In this document: positions 1-9,800 of the stretch, piece after piece | Layout: each line of letters opens with the position of its first letter | Numbering within the stretch: position 1 is the first letter of the stretch | Assembly (NCBI RefSeq): GCF_017355785.1 | Contig: NZ_JAFEWE010000009.1 | Coordinates: forward strand, 173,972 to 237,971 | Direction: 5' to 3' | Length of the DNA: 64,000 nucleotides | Origin: Desertivirga arenae | GTDB taxonomy: Bacteria; Bacteroidota; Bacteroidia; Sphingobacteriales; Sphingobacteriaceae | The notes under the pieces: generated by a model | The model's database searches: none | What the model was told of the DNA's origin: nothing | What the model saw: only the letters and a program-made list of their open reading frames with translations | Made by a program: the position numbers and the translations under genes

Positions 1-464
1 TGATCTATCAGCTATCTGATTTCTTGAGAGGCACCTTACGGAAGGAGGAGAATGAATTTGTAACCCTGGAGGATGAATTGAATCATTTACAACTGTACCT
101 CGATATTGAGAGGGTTCGTTTCGGACATAGGTTGGCCACTGAAATTACCAAGGAGGATTCCTGCGATACGTTAAGACTACCCGCCATGTTACTGCAACCC
201 ATTGTGGAGAACGCGATAAAGTTCGGTTTGTATGATACTGTAGGGCAGGTTTCAATTACTGTCGTTGCCCGCTGTATTCAGAATTACCTTGAGTTGCGCA
301 TCCAGAATCCCTACGACCCCGACTCGTCTCTTCCCAAAAGTGGAACCGGGTTTGGACTAACGGGCATTAAAAGACGCTTATATTTATTATTTGCTCGTAC
401 AGATTTAATTGAAACACGCGGAGAAAATAATATTTTTACGACTATAGTTCGAATTCCTCAATGA
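1..464 (+). CDS. LytS/YehU-type sensor histidine kinase, C-terminal part (5' end outside window)
   Basis: The reading frame is open from the left edge, so this is the end of a longer gene. The visible 154 residues carry the tail of the His_kinase domain (LSDFLRGTL followed by an EDELNHLQLYLDIE stretch, typical of LytS-like kinases) and an HATPase domain: an N-box (LLQPIVENAIKFGL) and a glycine-rich G box (GTGFGLTGIKRRL). Such kinases sit in the inner membrane and phosphorylate a LytTR regulator. The stop overlaps the ATG of the next gene by four bases (ATGA), so the two form a translationally coupled two-component pair. The sensor part and stimulus cannot be seen. An internal TTG at 24 is not a real start. 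Confidence 0.9.
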   Translation, partial: IYQLSDFLRGTLRKEENEFVTLEDELNHLQLYLDIERVRFGHRLATEITKEDSCDTLRLPAMLLQPIVENAIKFGLYDTVGQVSITVVARCIQNYLELRIQNPYDPDSSLPKSGTGFGLTGIKRRLYLLFARTDLIETRGENNIFTTIVRIPQ

Positions 465-1207
465 TGACAAGGGCAATTTTAATAGACGATGAACCTCTGG
501 CGAGAGAAGTTGTAAGAGAATATCTAGAAGATTTTCCGGAAATAGAAGTTGTGGCAGAATGTAATGATGGTTTTGAAGGAGTTAAAGCCGTAGCACTGCA
601 TAAGCCAGATCTGATATTTCTGGATATTCAAATGCCCAAAATAACAGGGTTCGAGATGTTAGAATTGCTGGAAGAGCGACCAGCCGTGATATTCACTTCC
701 GCTTTTGATGAGTTTGCTATTAAAGCTTTTGAGGCCCACGCTATAGATTATTTATTGAAGCCCTTTGCCAGGGACCGGTTTAAGAAAGCGGTAGAAAAAT
801 GGTTGGAGCAGAAAAACCTTACGGAAGCCAAACTCCAAGTTCAATCATTGCTTGAAAGCTCAAATCCCGCTCCAGGGAAGACGGAGCGTATTGTTGTTAA
901 GTCGGGAAGTTCTATTAAGATAATACCCGCCGCGGAAGTAAGATTTCTGGAAGCCTATGATGACTATGTTAAGATACATACTCCGGAGGGTGTATTCCTT
1001 AAAAACAAGACAATGGCTTTTTTTGAAAATAACCTTGATGAAAAGCAGTTTGTCAGGGTCCATCGTTCTTTCATTGTTCAGGTCTCTCAGATAACCGGCC
1101 TTACTCCTTACGAAAAGGACTCTTATAAAGTCCAGTTAAAGACAGGCGATAGCTTGCCTGTTAGTAAAACCGGCTATGGCAAACTGAAGCAATTGCTGCA
1201 GATTTAG
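461..1207 (+). CDS. LytTR-family response regulator
   Basis: 248 residues. Residues about 4-120 form a receiver domain with the acidic pair DD (9-10), phospho-acceptor Asp55 in FLDIQMP, the switch Thr/Ser region (FTSA) and the conserved Lys in LLKPF. Residues about 145-245 form a LytTR DNA-binding domain (FLEAYDDYVKIHT, then FVRVHRSFIVQ). This is the usual AlgR/AgrA/LytR domain order and length. It is the partner of the kinase just upstream through a 4-bp overlap. LytTR proteins bind short direct repeats; no target was recognised next to the operon. Confidence 0.95.
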   Translation: MMTRAILIDDEPLAREVVREYLEDFPEIEVVAECNDGFEGVKAVALHKPDLIFLDIQMPKITGFEMLELLEERPAVIFTSAFDEFAIKAFEAHAIDYLLKPFARDRFKKAVEKWLEQKNLTEAKLQVQSLLESSNPAPGKTERIVVKSGSSIKIIPAAEVRFLEAYDDYVKIHTPEGVFLKNKTMAFFENNLDEKQFVRVHRSFIVQVSQITGLTPYEKDSYKVQLKTGDSLPVSKTGYGKLKQLLQI

Positions 1208-1268
1208 TGGTGTAGCATTCGAAGTGGGGCATAAGACGAGTTAAGTAAAGTTGCAAAAGAAGAGCAAC

Positions 1269-1793
1269 CTAAAACTCGATGAACTGTTTAATCTGTTGAT
1301 TGGTGTATTTCACGGTATCTTCCTTAAACAATTCTCCCTCCTCATTGAATTCTTTATGAATATGGGGAATATGGAGTTTTAACGGAAGTACATGCATATT
1401 AATGTAGTGACAAACTCCAGTAAAATGTTCCACCCCTCTTATGTTCCCATATTTTCCTGTAGAAACGCCAACAAGGGCAGATTTCTTTCCTGCGAAGCTT
1501 TCAGGAAATTTACAGGCATCAATAAACAATTTAAGAATGCCTGGATAACTACCGTTATATTCGGGAATAATGAAAACGAATTTTTTCGATCTTGATACTA
1601 ATTCCTGCACTGGCTCCCAAGTGGGAAGCTTGTGGTTTTCATACATCTCAGGGTGAACTAAACCTTCAGGAAGGTTTTCAAGGGAGAGGATTTCAGCAAG
1701 CTGTTCCTGCTCATAAAACTTCTTCAAATAGTATTCAGCAAGCTTCAAAGTATAGCTTCCAGGGCGGTTAGTGCTGGCAACGATGGTTATCAT
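1269..1793 (-). CDS. NADPH-dependent FMN reductase family protein
   Basis: 174 residues, flavodoxin-like fold. The N-terminal phosphate-binding loop STNRPGSYT (about 7-15) and the PEYN motif (77-80) followed by GSYPG are the signature of the NADPH-dependent FMN reductase/azoreductase family, cytoplasmic enzymes that reduce FMN, quinones or metals with NAD(P)H. Length is normal. It stands alone on the minus strand, back to back with parA. A perfect DnaA-box 9-mer lies directly upstream of its ATG (1795-1803). Physiological substrate is not predictable from sequence. Confidence 0.85.
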   Translation of the reverse strand: MITIVASTNRPGSYTLKLAEYYLKKFYEQEQLAEILSLENLPEGLVHPEMYENHKLPTWEPVQELVSRSKKFVFIIPEYNGSYPGILKLFIDACKFPESFAGKKSALVGVSTGKYGNIRGVEHFTGVCHYINMHVLPLKLHIPHIHKEFNEEGELFKEDTVKYTNQQIKQFIEF

Positions 1794-1794
1794 T

Positions 1795-1803
1795 TGTGGA
1801 TAA
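1795..1803 (-). promoter_or_regulatory. Single DnaA-box match (TTATCCACA on minus strand)
   Basis: The top strand reads TGTGGATAA, the exact complement of the strong 9-mer DnaA box. It lies one base upstream of the FMN reductase start codon and about 157 bases upstream of parA. Only one perfect copy was seen, so it is not by itself an origin; chance is a real alternative in a 64 kb AT-rich window. Confidence 0.3.
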
Positions 1804-1959
1804 TATGTGTAAAACCCGTAACAGGCTCTCCGATTAAATAGTTTAAAGTTTGTATCTTAGTCGATTGTTAAAAAGTATTCGAAGACGCAAAAATAGCATT
1901 TTAATTGAGCGTTTTGGATGAATAAGATTGACAAGAATCCGTAAAATATTAGGTAAGGA

Positions 1960-2766
1960 ATGAGTAAGATTATTGCGATTGCAAATCAAAAGGGCGGAGT
2001 TGGAAAAACCACCTCATCTATCAACCTTGCGGCAAGTTTAGCCGTTCTGGAATATCGCACATTGTTGGTAGATGCGGATCCTCAAGCGAATTCAACATCA
2101 GGTATCGGTTTTGATCCCAGGGCTATAAAAGAGAGCATTTACGAATGCATTATCAATGATGTTGATCCGCGCGACGCTATACAAAAAACAGAAACCCCAA
2201 ATTTAGATCTCCTTCCGGCTCACATCGATCTGGTCGGTGCTGAGATCGAGATGATCAATCTAAATGAACGCGAGTATAAAATGCGCGCGGTATTAGATAA
2301 GGTTAGAGATGATTATGATTTTATTATTATCGATTGCTCTCCTTCTCTAGGTTTGATCACAATCAATGCTTTAACTGCTGCTAATTCTGTAATTATTCCT
2401 GTTCAGTGCGAGTATTTCGCCCTGGAAGGTTTAGGCAAGTTGTTGAATACGATAAAGATTGTTCAGAGTAGGCTAAATACCAACCTCGACATAGAGGGTA
2501 TTCTTTTAACGATGTACGATGTACGCCTTCGCCTTTCAAATCAAGTTGTTGAGGAGGTAAAAACGCATTTCCAGGAGCTGGTATTCGAAACAATTATACA
2601 GAGGAATACACGTTTAAGTGAAGCACCAAGTTATGGTGTATCTGTGATTATGCACGATGCCAACTGTAAGGGATCAATTAATTATTTGAATTTGGCAAGG
2701 GAAATTATCCGTAAGAACGGATTAGTTAGAGAAGAAGAAAGTAATAAAGCAATAGTTAATTCATGA
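1960..2766 (+). CDS. parA: ParA-family chromosome partitioning ATPase (Soj)
   Basis: 268 residues. Deviant Walker A motif KGGVGKTT at 11-18, a Walker A' region VDADPQANST, and Walker B-like IIIDCSPSLG mark a chromosomal ParA/Soj. It binds DNA non-specifically in the ATP state and, with ParB, moves newly replicated origins apart. The stop overlaps the ATG of parB by four bases (2763-2766), so the two are co-translated. Length is normal. Upstream 166 bp hold the promoter shared with or back to back to the FMN reductase. No parS 16-mer was seen in the window. Confidence 0.95.
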   Translation: MSKIIAIANQKGGVGKTTSSINLAASLAVLEYRTLLVDADPQANSTSGIGFDPRAIKESIYECIINDVDPRDAIQKTETPNLDLLPAHIDLVGAEIEMINLNEREYKMRAVLDKVRDDYDFIIIDCSPSLGLITINALTAANSVIIPVQCEYFALEGLGKLLNTIKIVQSRLNTNLDIEGILLTMYDVRLRLSNQVVEEVKTHFQELVFETIIQRNTRLSEAPSYGVSVIMHDANCKGSINYLNLAREIIRKNGLVREEESNKAIVNS

Positions 2767-3686
2767 CATATCAGAAAAAAACAGGATTAGGCAGAGGATT
2801 AAGTGCATTGCTTAATGATTCTGAGCCTGCTCCTGCTGCTCCTTCAAAACCTCAGTCTCAGTCTCAAGCTCCTGCTCCTAAGGAAGATAATACGTCTCCC
2901 GGAAATATCAGTTTTATCAAGCTGACTGAAATTGAAGTTAACCCTTTTCAACCAAGAACAGAGTTTGACCCCGTTGCATTAAATGAATTAGCGGAGTCAA
3001 TTCAGGTTCAGGGCCTAATTCAGCCTATAACTGTCAGGAAAGTATCCGACAATAGTTATCAGTTAATCTCGGGTGAAAGAAGGTTAAGAGCATCAAAAAT
3101 TGCAGGAATTGATGAAATTCCAGCTTATATTCGTACAGCGAATGACCAGCAGATGCTGGAGATGGCGCTTATTGAGAACATCCAGCGAGAAAACCTTAAC
3201 TCTATTGAGGTTGCTTTAAGTTTTCAAAGGATGATCGACGAGTGCAGCCTTAAGCAGGAAGAACTTGGAGATCGCGTTAGTAAAAACCGCTCTACAGTTA
3301 CAAATTATTTACGTCTATTAAAACTTCCCCCCGCTATTCAGGCTTCTATTAGAGATAATCAGATTTCTATGGGGCACGCCAAGGCTATTTTGGGTCTGGA
3401 TGATGTAGATAAGCAGTTATTTATTCATGACGAAATTGTTAAGGGCGGACTTTCCGTTCGTAAAGCTGAAGAACTTGTTCGTGATATACAGCAGGAAAAG
3501 AAAAAGAAAGGACCTGCCCAAAGGCAACTTTTCGCTCCGGAGTATCGTAAGATTGAGGACGACCTCGCTTCCAAATTTGCTACCAGAGTTAAATTAAAGG
3601 TTCAGGGAAAAGGAAAGGGCGCCATAGAAATACCATTTTTGTCTGAGGATGATCTTAGCCGTATCCTTGAATTATTAGATTGGTAA
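2763..3686 (+). CDS. parB: ParB/Spo0J-family chromosome partitioning protein
   Basis: 307 residues. A basic N-terminus (GLGRGLSALL, the ParA-contacting end) is followed by a low-complexity Ala/Pro/Ser/Gln linker (about 20-42), the ParB/Srx CTP-binding fold with the GERR motif at 104-107 and ENIQRENL, then a helix-turn-helix (about 140-200; SKNRSTVTNYLRLLKLP) that would bind parS, and a C-terminal dimerisation part. This is the classical chromosomal ParB. It overlaps parA upstream by 4 bp, and its TAA shares one base with the ATG of the next gene, so parA-parB-DUF5683 look like one transcript. Confidence 0.95.
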   Translation: MTYQKKTGLGRGLSALLNDSEPAPAAPSKPQSQSQAPAPKEDNTSPGNISFIKLTEIEVNPFQPRTEFDPVALNELAESIQVQGLIQPITVRKVSDNSYQLISGERRLRASKIAGIDEIPAYIRTANDQQMLEMALIENIQRENLNSIEVALSFQRMIDECSLKQEELGDRVSKNRSTVTNYLRLLKLPPAIQASIRDNQISMGHAKAILGLDDVDKQLFIHDEIVKGGLSVRKAEELVRDIQQEKKKKGPAQRQLFAPEYRKIEDDLASKFATRVKLKVQGKGKGAIEIPFLSEDDLSRILELLDW

Positions 3687-4417
3687 TGCAGCATTTTAGA
3701 GTTCTTTTACTACTGGTATTTTTTTCTGTTACTTCAACCACCTTTGGTCAGACAGATCCAAAGGTGGTGCGCGTAGATTCTACTTTAACTAATCCTGATG
3801 CAAAAAAGGACTCTGTTTTCGCCAAGAAAAAAGACTCAGTAGTAAATTTGCGTTCTGCAAATAAGCTTGAGGAAAAGCCAGCTGTAGTGAAAGATTCTGC
3901 ACGACTGGCTTTAGAACGTCTTTCTAAACTATCCACCCGCCGTTCAATGATCGTTCCTGGTTGGGGGCAGATCACCAACAAGAGATGGTGGAAAGTACCT
4001 ATCCTTTACGCGGGTTTTGTTGGACTGGGCTTGGTAATTGATTTTAACCAGCGGAATTATAAGGAGTTGCTGAAGGAGTTGCGTTATAATGATAGTGTCA
4101 AAGGCGATACGAGCAAGCCACAGTGGCTAAATCCTGCTTTTGCAAATTACAACTACAATAATATTATTGACGCCAAGGATTACTATCGTCGTAACCGCGA
4201 CTTGTCTTTTCTTCTTATAGGAGCCTTGTATGCCGTTAACGTGATTGACGCTTATGTTGATGCAACCTTTTTCAGATTTGATGTGAGTAAAGATCTTTCG
4301 CTAAAACTTACTCCATCTTTTAACCCTTCCTACGCCTTATCGTCCGGTCCGTCCCTTTCGCCTGCCATTAAGCTTCAGCTTTCTTTCAGGAGCAGAAAAA
4401 ACGATAACTACAATTGA
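3686..4417 (+). CDS. DUF5683 domain secreted/membrane protein
   Basis: 243 residues from the ATG that overlaps the parB stop by one base (TAATG); a TTG two codons earlier is less likely. Residues 1-22 are a signal peptide ending in TTFGQ. A Lys/Asp/Ser-rich segment follows, then the conserved core with RRSMIVPGWGQITNKRWWKVP and a hydrophobic helix (ILYAGFVGLGLVI), which match the DUF5683 family found after parAB in many Bacteroidota. The end is rich in Ser/Pro and resembles a beta strand-rich outer-membrane part. Function unknown; the link with parAB is conserved by recollection, not tested. Confidence 0.75.
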   Translation: MQHFRVLLLLVFFSVTSTTFGQTDPKVVRVDSTLTNPDAKKDSVFAKKKDSVVNLRSANKLEEKPAVVKDSARLALERLSKLSTRRSMIVPGWGQITNKRWWKVPILYAGFVGLGLVIDFNQRNYKELLKELRYNDSVKGDTSKPQWLNPAFANYNYNNIIDAKDYYRRNRDLSFLLIGALYAVNVIDAYVDATFFRFDVSKDLSLKLTPSFNPSYALSSGPSLSPAIKLQLSFRSRKNDNYN

Positions 4418-4436
4418 ATTTTTTGTAGCATCTTTA

Positions 4437-4556
4437 ATGCGAATATATGTCTTCATATGGACTTGTCTTGCCTGCATCATGGTAGCAAGGACTTTTGAAG
4501 AAACAGAAAGTAAGGTTCTATCACCTGACAGATTAAACGAAAATTTAGTAAAATGA
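4437..4556 (+). CDS. Possible 39-residue membrane peptide overlapping dapB
   Basis: An ATG at 4437 opens 39 codons ending in a TGA that overlaps the dapB ATG (ATGA, 4553-4556). The product has a basic start (MRIYVF), one hydrophobic stretch (IWTCLACIMVA) and a polar tail with acidic TFEETES. The 4-bp overlap is the same coupling seen in true operon neighbours here, which favours a real gene; the short length and lack of a recognised family keep confidence low. It could also be the leftover 5' region of the dapB transcript. Confidence 0.3.
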   Translation: MRIYVFIWTCLACIMVARTFEETESKVLSPDRLNENLVK

Positions 4557-5296
4557 GAATAGCCCTTCTAGGTTATGGTAAAATGGGTCGCATTATTGAG
4601 AAGTTCGCTTTGGAACGCGGCCATGAAATTGTTCTTAAGATCGACGAAACCAATCTCGATCAGTTGACTACAGAAAATCTTCAAAAAGCTGATGCTGCCA
4701 TCGATTTCAGTACCCCTCATTCTGTTATGGGGAATATAGATGCTTGTTTTATGGCAGGAACACCCCTTGTTGTTGGTACTACTGGCTGGTATGAACAGAT
4801 GGAAAGCGTTAAGGAAAGATGTGAGGGGAGTAACAATACGCTCTTATGGGGCTCTAACTTTAGCATTGGCGTTAACGTGTTCTTTTTTGTGAATAAAATG
4901 CTTGCTAAGATCATGAATCGTTACCCTCAGTATGATGTTCAGGTAGAAGAGATCCACCATATCCATAAATTGGATTCTCCGAGTGGTACTGCCATTACTA
5001 TTGCTGAAGGTATTTTAGAGGGTGTTGCTTCTAAAAAAGAATGGGTTAATAGCCTAGTAGGCGGGGCAGAGGAAGTTGTTGCAAAGCAGGAACAGCTTCT
5101 GATCGAGTCACACAGGATTGAGGAAGTTCCCGGAACGCATACTGTGATCTACAGTTCCGAAGTAGACGATATCGAATTTAAGCATACAGCTCATAGTCGC
5201 GCGGGATTTGCTTTAGGTGCAGTTATCGCTGCCGAGTGGCTGAAAGACAAAAAAGGATTTTATTCCGTTAAAGATATATTTGATTTCAATATTTAA
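4553..5296 (+). CDS. dapB: 4-hydroxy-tetrahydrodipicolinate reductase
   Basis: 247 residues. The N-terminal Rossmann motif GYGKMGR (7-13) binds NAD(P)H; DFSTP (about 51-55) and GTTGW follow; the catalytic/substrate signature EEIHHIHKLDSPSGTA is present with the HH pair and Lys. DapB reduces 4-hydroxy-tetrahydrodipicolinate in the diaminopimelate/lysine pathway, feeding peptidoglycan. Length is normal. It lies 10 bp before lepB in the parAB run. Confidence 0.95.
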   Translation: MRIALLGYGKMGRIIEKFALERGHEIVLKIDETNLDQLTTENLQKADAAIDFSTPHSVMGNIDACFMAGTPLVVGTTGWYEQMESVKERCEGSNNTLLWGSNFSIGVNVFFFVNKMLAKIMNRYPQYDVQVEEIHHIHKLDSPSGTAITIAEGILEGVASKKEWVNSLVGGAEEVVAKQEQLLIESHRIEEVPGTHTVIYSSEVDDIEFKHTAHSRAGFALGAVIAAEWLKDKKGFYSVKDIFDFNI

Positions 5297-5306
5297 AAAA
5301 AGCTAG

Positions 5307-6836
5307 ATGGCATCTGATTCTTTTGGCTGGTTATTATACCTCCTGCCAATTTTAGTGTTATTTCACATTGGTTTGTGGAAGCTGTTCGAGAAGGCCGGCA
5401 GAAAAGGCTGGGAAGCTTTAATTCCGTTTTACAATGCCTATGTAATGATCGAACTTGCGGGTCGGCCTAAATGGTGGATCGTTCTTTTTTTCATTCCTGT
5501 AATTAATATTATTGCAGCTATTGCATTAATGTTAGACTTCGCGAAATGTTACGGGAAGTTCGACTTTATAGAACATGCAGGCGTTATCATAGTGCCTTTT
5601 ATTATGTTCCCTATCTGGGGCTTTGATAAGAATACCCGATATTTTGGAAAGTCTTTAACAGAAGATTTTAGAAAGAAACACCCTTTTAAAAAGTCAGCAG
5701 GCAGGGAATGGGCAGATGCGATTGTGTTTGCTGTTGTTGCGGCTACCTTGATTCGTAGTTTCCTTCTGGAAGCTTACACCATTCCTACAGGCTCAATGGA
5801 AAAATCATTATTAATAGGTGATTTTCTTTTTGTAAGTAAGGTTAATTATGGCGGAAGAGTTCCAATGACACCCGTAGCTTTTCCTTTTGCTCATCACACT
5901 ATGCCTGGTACTACAAACGTGAAGGCTTATTGGGATGGCATTGAGTTGAAGTACCGCCGTTTGCCTGGTTTCGAGAGTGTTGAGAGAGGAGACGTGGTCG
6001 TGTTTAATTATCCGGAAGGCGATACTGTGGTTGTTGAAACTCAGGCTGAAGCTAGTTATTATCAGTTGGTAAGGCAATTAGGTAGGGATGCTGTACGCTC
6101 AAATCCTAATTTTACTATCGTGGTAAGGCCTGTGGATAAGCGAGAGAATTATATTAAACGTTGTCTTGCAATCGGGGGTGATACACTGAAGATTGTTAAT
6201 GCCCAGGTTTTTGTTAATGGCAAGCCGGCTGAAAATCCTTCTCAGGGCCAAAAGGCTTATTACGTTAAGTCAAATGGCACAGACTTCAATCCGCAAACTC
6301 TGACGGACATGAACATCTCAGTTAGCCAGGCAACCGCAGATGAGTACTATTTTAATATGACGAAGGATGAATCGGAGCAGATCAAACGCTGGTCTAATGT
6401 TAAGGAGGTTCATCCAATCGTTAAATTAGAGGGTGATTATGATCCTATGGTCTTTCCACACAACCCATCTTTCAAATGGAATCAGGACAATTTCGGGCCC
6501 TTAATAGTTCCCAAAAAAGGTTGGACAGTTAAGCTTGACAGCCTTACGATTCCAGTTTATAAAAGGGCAATACAGGTATATGAAGGAAATCAGGTTGATG
6601 AGCAAAACGGTCGGTTAATTATCAACGGTAAGCCTTCCGATTCATATACTTTTAAAATGAACTATTATTGGATGATGGGTGATAACAGGGATAACTCTTT
6701 GGACTCCCGTTTTTGGGGATTTGTACCTGAAGACCATGTGGTAGGGAAAGCATTGTTTATCTGGATGAGCTTAAATGAGAATGGTAGCTTCCTGGGTAAA
6801 GTAAGGTGGAACAGGTTATTCAAAGGAATTCATTAA
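5307..6836 (+). CDS. lepB: Signal peptidase I with N-terminal DUF5684-like membrane domain
   Basis: 509 residues, far longer than the about 300 of proteobacterial LepB. Residues 1-110 carry three or four hydrophobic helices with FYNAYVMIELAGRPKWW, the DUF5684-like membrane part often fused to LepB in Bacteroidota. A further helix (about 135-155) precedes the peptidase S26 core: nucleophile Ser163 in PTGSMEKSL, the general-base Lys in YIKRCLAIGGD, and box E GDNRDNSLDSRFWG near the end. A long insert lies between the catalytic core and box E. It removes signal peptides at the periplasmic face of the inner membrane. Followed by a strong terminator. Confidence 0.95.
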   Translation: MASDSFGWLLYLLPILVLFHIGLWKLFEKAGRKGWEALIPFYNAYVMIELAGRPKWWIVLFFIPVINIIAAIALMLDFAKCYGKFDFIEHAGVIIVPFIMFPIWGFDKNTRYFGKSLTEDFRKKHPFKKSAGREWADAIVFAVVAATLIRSFLLEAYTIPTGSMEKSLLIGDFLFVSKVNYGGRVPMTPVAFPFAHHTMPGTTNVKAYWDGIELKYRRLPGFESVERGDVVVFNYPEGDTVVVETQAEASYYQLVRQLGRDAVRSNPNFTIVVRPVDKRENYIKRCLAIGGDTLKIVNAQVFVNGKPAENPSQGQKAYYVKSNGTDFNPQTLTDMNISVSQATADEYYFNMTKDESEQIKRWSNVKEVHPIVKLEGDYDPMVFPHNPSFKWNQDNFGPLIVPKKGWTVKLDSLTIPVYKRAIQVYEGNQVDEQNGRLIINGKPSDSYTFKMNYYWMMGDNRDNSLDSRFWGFVPEDHVVGKALFIWMSLNENGSFLGKVRWNRLFKGIH

Positions 6837-6851
6837 ATAAAAGTCTTAAAC

Positions 6852-6886
6852 AAAAAAGCCCGGTTCAGAACGAACCGGGCTTTTTT
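6852..6886. terminator. Bidirectional rho-independent terminator between lepB and purL
   Basis: A 9-bp GC-rich stem (GCCCGGTTC 6858-6866 with GAACCGGGC 6872-6880) with a 5-nt loop is flanked by six A on the left and six T on the right, so it can stop transcripts arriving from lepB and from convergent purL. Confidence 0.92.
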
Positions 6887-6897
6887 GTTTTTATCGA

Positions 6898-9800
6898 CTA
6901 ATTCTGTCTGTCTTCCAACCATTTTCTCGCATTGGTAAAGGCTTCCATCCATGGAGAAACTTCATCCTGACGACCTGCAGGGTAATTAGCCCATTGCCAT
7001 TGAAGTAATGAACGCTCAATATGTGGCATCGTTACCAGGTGGCGACCAGTTTCATCACAAAGCATAGCGGTATTGTAATCAGAGCCATTTGGGCAAGCAG
7101 GATAAGTCTCATAATGATACTTGCCTACGATCTGATATCTGTCTTCCGTATGAGGTAAGCTAAAGCGACCTTCTCCGTGCGATACCCATACCCCGAGTGT
7201 AGAACCAGCAAGGCTTGAAAGCATGACTGATTTATTTTCCTGAATAGTAAGGGCCGTAAAAATGCTTTCGTGTTTGTGGCTCACGTTATGCATCATTTTT
7301 GGCTTCTGATCATGATCCATGTTGATCAATCCCAGCTCTACAAATAACTGGCATCCGTTACAAATTCCTACAGACAGAGTATCCTCGCGCTTGAAGAAAT
7401 TTTCAAGTGCAACTCTTGCTTTCTCATTGTACATAAATGCTCCGGCCCAGCCTTTTGCAGAACCAAGAACGTCTGAATTAGAGAAGCCACCAACTGCACC
7501 GATAAATTGAATATCTTCTAATGTTTCCCTGCCTGAAATCAGATCTGTCATGTGTACATCTTTCACCTCGAAACCTGCCATATAAAGTGCATTTGCTAGT
7601 TCGCGTTCGGAGTTACTTCCTTTTTCACGAATTATAGCCGCTTTAATTTTGGGCTTTCCAGATTCAATAACAGGTTTTTGGCCATTAAAGTCAGACGGGA
7701 AATTATATTTTAGTAAGTGGTTTTTGTAATTATCGTACCGTTCTCTTGCACTGGTAGCACCACTTTGTTTGATATCAAGAAGGTAAGATGTTTTAAACCA
7801 AACGTCTCTTAACTCAGCAATATCGAAGCTGTAATCTTCCTCTCCGTTCTTCAATTGAAGTTTACCTTCAGTTGTGCTTGTACCCAAAAGGTAATAAGGA
7901 ACATCACTTGCTTCCAGGATGCTTTCCACCTCTGATGAGGCCTGAAATACGAGACCTATATTTTCAGCAAAAAGCACTTTGATAGTGTCTGATTCAGCTA
8001 AAGGACTTAGGTCGATATTGGCACCAAGACCATTATCTGCAAAGCACATTTCGAGCAATGTAGTAATCAAACCTCCACTTCCAATATCATGTCCTGCCTG
8101 GATCTTACCCTCTTTAATCAGCTGTTGAACTGTATTGAAAGCATTTTTGAAAGCTGCAGCATCTTTAATGTCCGGAGTTTCATTTCCTATCCTGTTTATA
8201 ACTTGAGCAAATGATGATCCACCAAGCTTATAGGTATCATTAGAAAGGTTGATATAGTAAATGTTTCCTCCGTCTTTCTGTAACACCGGTTCAGTCACTT
8301 TTTGAATATCAGAGCAATTGGCTCCAGCAGAAATAATAACAGTACCGGGAGCAATAACATCCTCATCCTTGTATTTCTGCTTCATCGAAAGTGAATCTTT
8401 TCCAGTAGGAATATTGATACCTAAGTCGATAGCAAAGTTTGAACAAGCTTCTACGGCTTCATATAAACGTGCATCTTCTCCCTCGTTTTTACAAGCCCAC
8501 ATCCAGTTAGCTGAGAGAGAGACACTTTTTAGTCCGTCTTTAAGTGGAGCCCAAACGATGTTTGATAGGGCCTCTCCGATAGCATTACGACTCCCGGCAG
8601 CAGGATTTATAAGTGCTGAGACTGGGGCATGACCAACAGAAGTTGCTATTCCTTCTTTGCCCTGAAAATCTAGTGCCATTACACCGCAATTATTCAGAGG
8701 CAATTGTAGAGGACCAGCGCACTGTTGCTTAGCAACCCGACCACCAACACAACGGTCAACCTTATTTGTCAGCCAATCTTTACAGGCAACCGCCTCCAGT
8801 TGCAAAACTTGCTCCAGATAAGACTGCAGCTGTGTTTTATCATAAGTTACTGCCCGATAGCTGCGGTTTACAGACCTATCTTCCATTACCACTTTTGGTG
8901 AACTTCCAAACATATCCGATAGCGCCAAGTCCATCGGCTTTGCACCTGTGGTAGATGATTGGAAGGTGAAACGATGGTCTCCTGTAACGTCTCCAACGGT
9001 ATACATAGGGGAGCGTTCGCGGTCAGCTATTTTTTGTAAAGTTTCAATGTCTTGTTCTCCGATCACTAAACCCATACGTTCCTGAGACTCGTTACCGATG
9101 ATCTCTTTCGCTGAAAGAGTTGGATCTCCGACGGGCAGCTTATCCAAATCTATTTTTCCGCCAGTTTCTTCCACCAGTTCCGACAAACAGTTCAAATGGC
9201 CGCCAGCCCCGTGGTCATGAATGGAAACAATGAGATTATTATCACTTTCTACCATTCCTCGAATAGCGTTAGCTGCTCTCTTTTGCATCTCGGGATTAGA
9301 ACGCTGCACGGCATTAAGTTCTATTCCTGTACCATGCTCTCCGGTATCAGCAGAAGAAACTGCGGCTCCTCCCATTCCAATCCGATAATTTTCACCACCA
9401 AGGATTACTATCTTGTCTCCTGTTTTAGGTTTTTGTTTCTGAGCTTGACTAGCCTTTCCGTATCCAATACCTCCAGCCAGCATTATAACTTTATCATACC
9501 CAAGCTTTCTAGGAGATTCAATGCCATCAGCTTTCTCGTCATGCTCGAAAGTAAGTACAGATCCTGTAATAAGGGGTTGTCCGAATTTGTTACCGAAATC
9601 AGTAGCTCCGTTAGAAGCCTTGATTAAAATATCCATCGGTGTCTGGTAGAGCCATTTTCTTTCCTGGGTTGCCTGCTCCCATGGGCGGTTTTTCTCAAGG
9701 CGGGATAAAGCAGTCATATAAACCGCGGTTCCCGCAAGAGGAAGCGCTCCCTGGCCCCCGGCTAACCTGTCTCTGATCTCACCCCCCGAACCTGTAGCAG

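Noticed and set aside
860..1063. 67-residue minus-strand ORF inside the LytTR gene
   Set aside because: Lies fully within a conserved coding sequence on the other strand.
1794..1959. parS site next to parAB
   Set aside because: No copy of the GTTTCACGTGAAAC-type core was seen anywhere in the window.
8318..9627. Long open frames on the plus strand inside purL
   Set aside because: Shadows of the purL coding strand; codon pattern belongs to the minus-strand gene.
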